From positions 75,112 to 139,111 of the forward strand of contig DKZG01000008.1 in NCBI GenBank assembly GCA_002493595.1: a stretch of DNA of 64,000 nucleotides. The letters run 5' to 3'. This DNA comes from Ruminococcaceae bacterium UBA7080. Lineage in GTDB: Bacteria; Bacillota; Clostridia; Oscillospirales; Acutalibacteraceae. Position 1 is the stretch's first letter; every line of letters begins with the position of its first letter. This document shows, in pieces, positions 62,728-64,000 of this stretch. The notes under the pieces are model-generated. The model searched no databases. It was given only the letters and a program-made list of their open reading frames with translations, and was not told the DNA's origin. Both the position numbers and the translations under genes were made by a program.

Positions 62728-62838
62728 TGCGTAACAAAGCAAACATAACACACTATAGCGATTTGAAATACTCTTTAATTTTCTCGAGAATCATTTCATC
62801 AAAACGTGAAAATAATTTACAAAAAAATGTGAAAAAGA

Positions 62839-62867
62839 CTTGCAATTTTTGCGGATAAATGGTAAAA
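62839..62867 (+). promoter_or_regulatory. Promoter of spo0A
   Basis: TTGCAA (62839-62844) and TAAAAT (62862-62867) with 17-base spacing; a strong AAAAGGAGG site follows before the ATG. No clear Spo0A box (TGTCGAA) is seen. The preceding region (62728-62838) holds no gene, only a short TTCTCGAGAA palindrome. Confidence 0.65.
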
Positions 62868-62896
62868 TGTGGAGGAAATAAAAAAGGAGGGTTTCT

Positions 62897-63667
62897 ATGA
62901 AAACCAATTTAAAAGTATTGATTGCTGATGATACGGTTCAGTTTGGAAAGGAATGTCAGAAGGAGCTGAAGAATGCAGGATTTGATGTTGTGCTGACAGC
63001 TAAGGATGGACTTAGGGTAATATCCATAATAGATTCACAGCATATTGATATTGTGCTTATGGATGCATTTATGCCTAACGGCGATGCAATTGAAATATTA
63101 GAGCATATGAATAATTCCCTTAACGAAAAGCCTCTTGTTGCAGTTTTGTCGTCTGTTGATTCACAGGATTTTGAAGAGCAGATGATAAATGCAGGTGCAA
63201 ATTACTATTTTATTAAACCTGTTACAGCTAAATCTGTGGCAAAGCGTCTTATAAGTCTTGCTTCATGGAAAAGTGAGAAGAAAAGGCGTGAGCGTTCTAT
63301 TCTCAATGACGAGGATATTGACGTTACAATTTCCGATATTATGCGTCAGATTGGTGTGCCGGCTCATATTAAAGGTTATCAGTACTTACGAACTGCAATC
63401 CGTCTTTGCGTAAATGACAGCGAGATGCTGGGATCAGTTACTAAACTGCTTTATCCTACTATTGCTAAAATGTATGACACGACTGCATCGAGAGTTGAAA
63501 GGGCAATCAGACATGCGATTGAAGTAGCATGGGACAGAGGCGATGTCGATGTTTTGTCATCCTATTTTGGTTATACGATCCAGTCTCAGAGAGGTAAGCC
63601 TACAAATTCGGAATTTATTGCAATGATTGCAGATAAGCTGAAGCTGTCCCTTAAAACAACGGCGTAA
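62897..63667 (+). CDS. spo0A: Sporulation master regulator Spo0A
   Basis: The 256-residue response regulator has an N-terminal receiver domain with D11/D12, phospho-acceptor D56 in VLMDAFMP and K107 in FIKPV, and the C-terminal Spo0A effector domain (about 145-256) with ISDIMRQIGVPAHIKGYQYLR and TTASRVERAIRHAIE, which binds 0A boxes. It switches cells into sporulation. Position after spoIVB is conserved. AAAAGGAGGG is placed well before the ATG. Confidence 0.97.
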   Translation: MKTNLKVLIADDTVQFGKECQKELKNAGFDVVLTAKDGLRVISIIDSQHIDIVLMDAFMPNGDAIEILEHMNNSLNEKPLVAVLSSVDSQDFEEQMINAGANYYFIKPVTAKSVAKRLISLASWKSEKKRRERSILNDEDIDVTISDIMRQIGVPAHIKGYQYLRTAIRLCVNDSEMLGSVTKLLYPTIAKMYDTTASRVERAIRHAIEVAWDRGDVDVLSSYFGYTIQSQRGKPTNSEFIAMIADKLKLSLKTTA

Positions 63668-63782
63668 AGTATTGCTTATAATGTGAGATTTTTAGAATCG
63701 CATAATATAGTTTGGTTTGGGCTTAGAAACAGATATAATTTCTGTTATGCGTTTTGATAAATAGAATAAGTACATCTATATA

Positions 63783-63827
63783 TTGTGGTGTGAGTAACCA
63801 TTTTGATGCTTGCACCGCAATTTTTTT
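63783..63827 (+). terminator. Intrinsic terminator downstream of spo0A
   Basis: Twelve-bp stem with three G-U wobbles (TTGTGGTGTGAG against CTTGCACCGCAA), 14-base loop, and a run of seven T. It lies 115 bases after the stop; the region in between has no gene. Confidence 0.75.
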
Positions 63828-63889
63828 ATTGTGCATTTCTACAGAATTTTTAAGGTGAAATTCGTACAAAATGCACAACAAAAAAATAT
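63819..63889. repeat. Large inverted repeat overlapping the spo0A terminator
   Basis: Arms ATTTTTTTATTGTGCATTT and AAATGCACAACAAAAAAAT pair over 19 positions with one mismatch, and an inner GAATTT/AAATTC pair continues the stem. The left arm includes the T-run of the preceding terminator, so both hairpins cannot form at once. Confidence 0.6.
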
Positions 63890-63922
63890 TTCCAAAAATT
63901 TATAAAAAGTTCAAAAATACCC

Positions 63923-63951
63923 TTGACAACGGCATCTCTATAATATATAAT
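63923..63951 (+). promoter_or_regulatory. Strong promoter leading out of the window
   Basis: TTGACA (63923-63928) and TATAAT (63946-63951) are both consensus with 17-base spacing. The transcript begins with a possible hairpin (GCGGA...TCCGC arms near 63962-63999) but the gene it serves is beyond the window edge. No ORF is visible in the last 330 bases. Confidence 0.75.
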
Positions 63952-64000
63952 AAACAAGCTTGCGGAATAGGTCTATTGTATATTTATTCTATATCCGCAC

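Noticed and set aside
62728..62896. Spo0A boxes and a sigma-H promoter ahead of spo0A
   Set aside because: No TGTCGAA-type box or clear sigma-H elements were found; only a sigma-A type promoter is supported.

Overview
The window reads as ordinary chromosome of a low-GC, Gram-positive, endospore-forming fermentative clostridium, most likely an Oscillospiraceae/Ruminococcaceae-type gut anaerobe. Reasons: AT-rich intergenic DNA with sigma-A type promoters, AGGAGG ribosome binding sites and intrinsic terminators; a gerA-type germination operon, spoIVB and spo0A; diaminopimelate made by the DapL route; pyruvate formate-lyase with AdhE; and a glycogen operon with the GlgC/GlgD pair typical of Clostridia. 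There is no transposase, prophage, CRISPR array or rRNA operon in the window.

Layout. 1-353: start of a membrane-anchored SGNH-like protein that runs off the edge. 491-6156 (minus): glycogen operon glgB-glgC-glgD-glgA. 6408-11227 (plus): ANTAR regulator, dapF, dapL, purC, purB. 11228-11471: terminator and palindromic repeat DNA. 11472-12652 (minus): thioredoxin and thioredoxin reductase. 12723-12989: an 81-bp tandem repeat abutting tRNA-Arg(CCG). 13074-14165: membrane-tethered phosphoesterase. 14325-16659 (minus): CpsB/CpsD/CpsC tyrosine phosphorylation module. 16818-21782 (plus): large GH63/MGH1-like glycosidase, a second membrane-tethered phosphoesterase, GtrA-like protein. 21920-23393: ECF sigma factor and anti-sigma. 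23535-29947: rRNA methyltransferase, HNH nuclease, PqqD-like protein, nucleotidyltransferase, lepA, gpsA.

30005-34752: DUF421/DUF4363 pair diverging from gerAA-gerAB-gerAC, then a 50-codon membrane ORF on the other strand. 34988-38156: citrate synthase, unknown membrane protein, AEC transporter. 38290-40463: darA-holB-ricT. 40535-44606: ferredoxin, DUF134 regulator, pflB, pflA. 44760-49335: XRE regulator, a divergent SLOG-like protein, adhE with two Rex-like operators, an APH-like kinase. 49492-50664 (minus): glycosyltransferase. 50844-60070: hprK, ROK glucokinase, murB, rapZ, whiA, dnaE, pfkA. 60142-63667: DUF2130 protein, spoIVB, spo0A; the last 330 bases carry a complex hairpin region and a strong promoter leading out of the window.

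Together the genes describe carbon storage (glg), glycolysis and its control (glucokinase, pfkA, hprK), mixed-acid/ethanol fermentation (pfl, adhE), cell-wall precursor supply (dapF, dapL, murB, rapZ) and the sporulation/germination programme. I do not see a clear undescribed multi-gene system. The most interesting leads are local: a Cys-rich DUF134 regulator directly upstream of pflB with a palindrome on its own promoter, an orphan PqqD-like plus nucleotidyltransferase pair with an operator-like inverted repeat, a possible spoIID remnant behind gerAC, a shared inverted repeat between the Cps module and the glycosidase operon, the tandem repeat next to the tRNA, and a GlgA lacking its usual N-terminal lysine.
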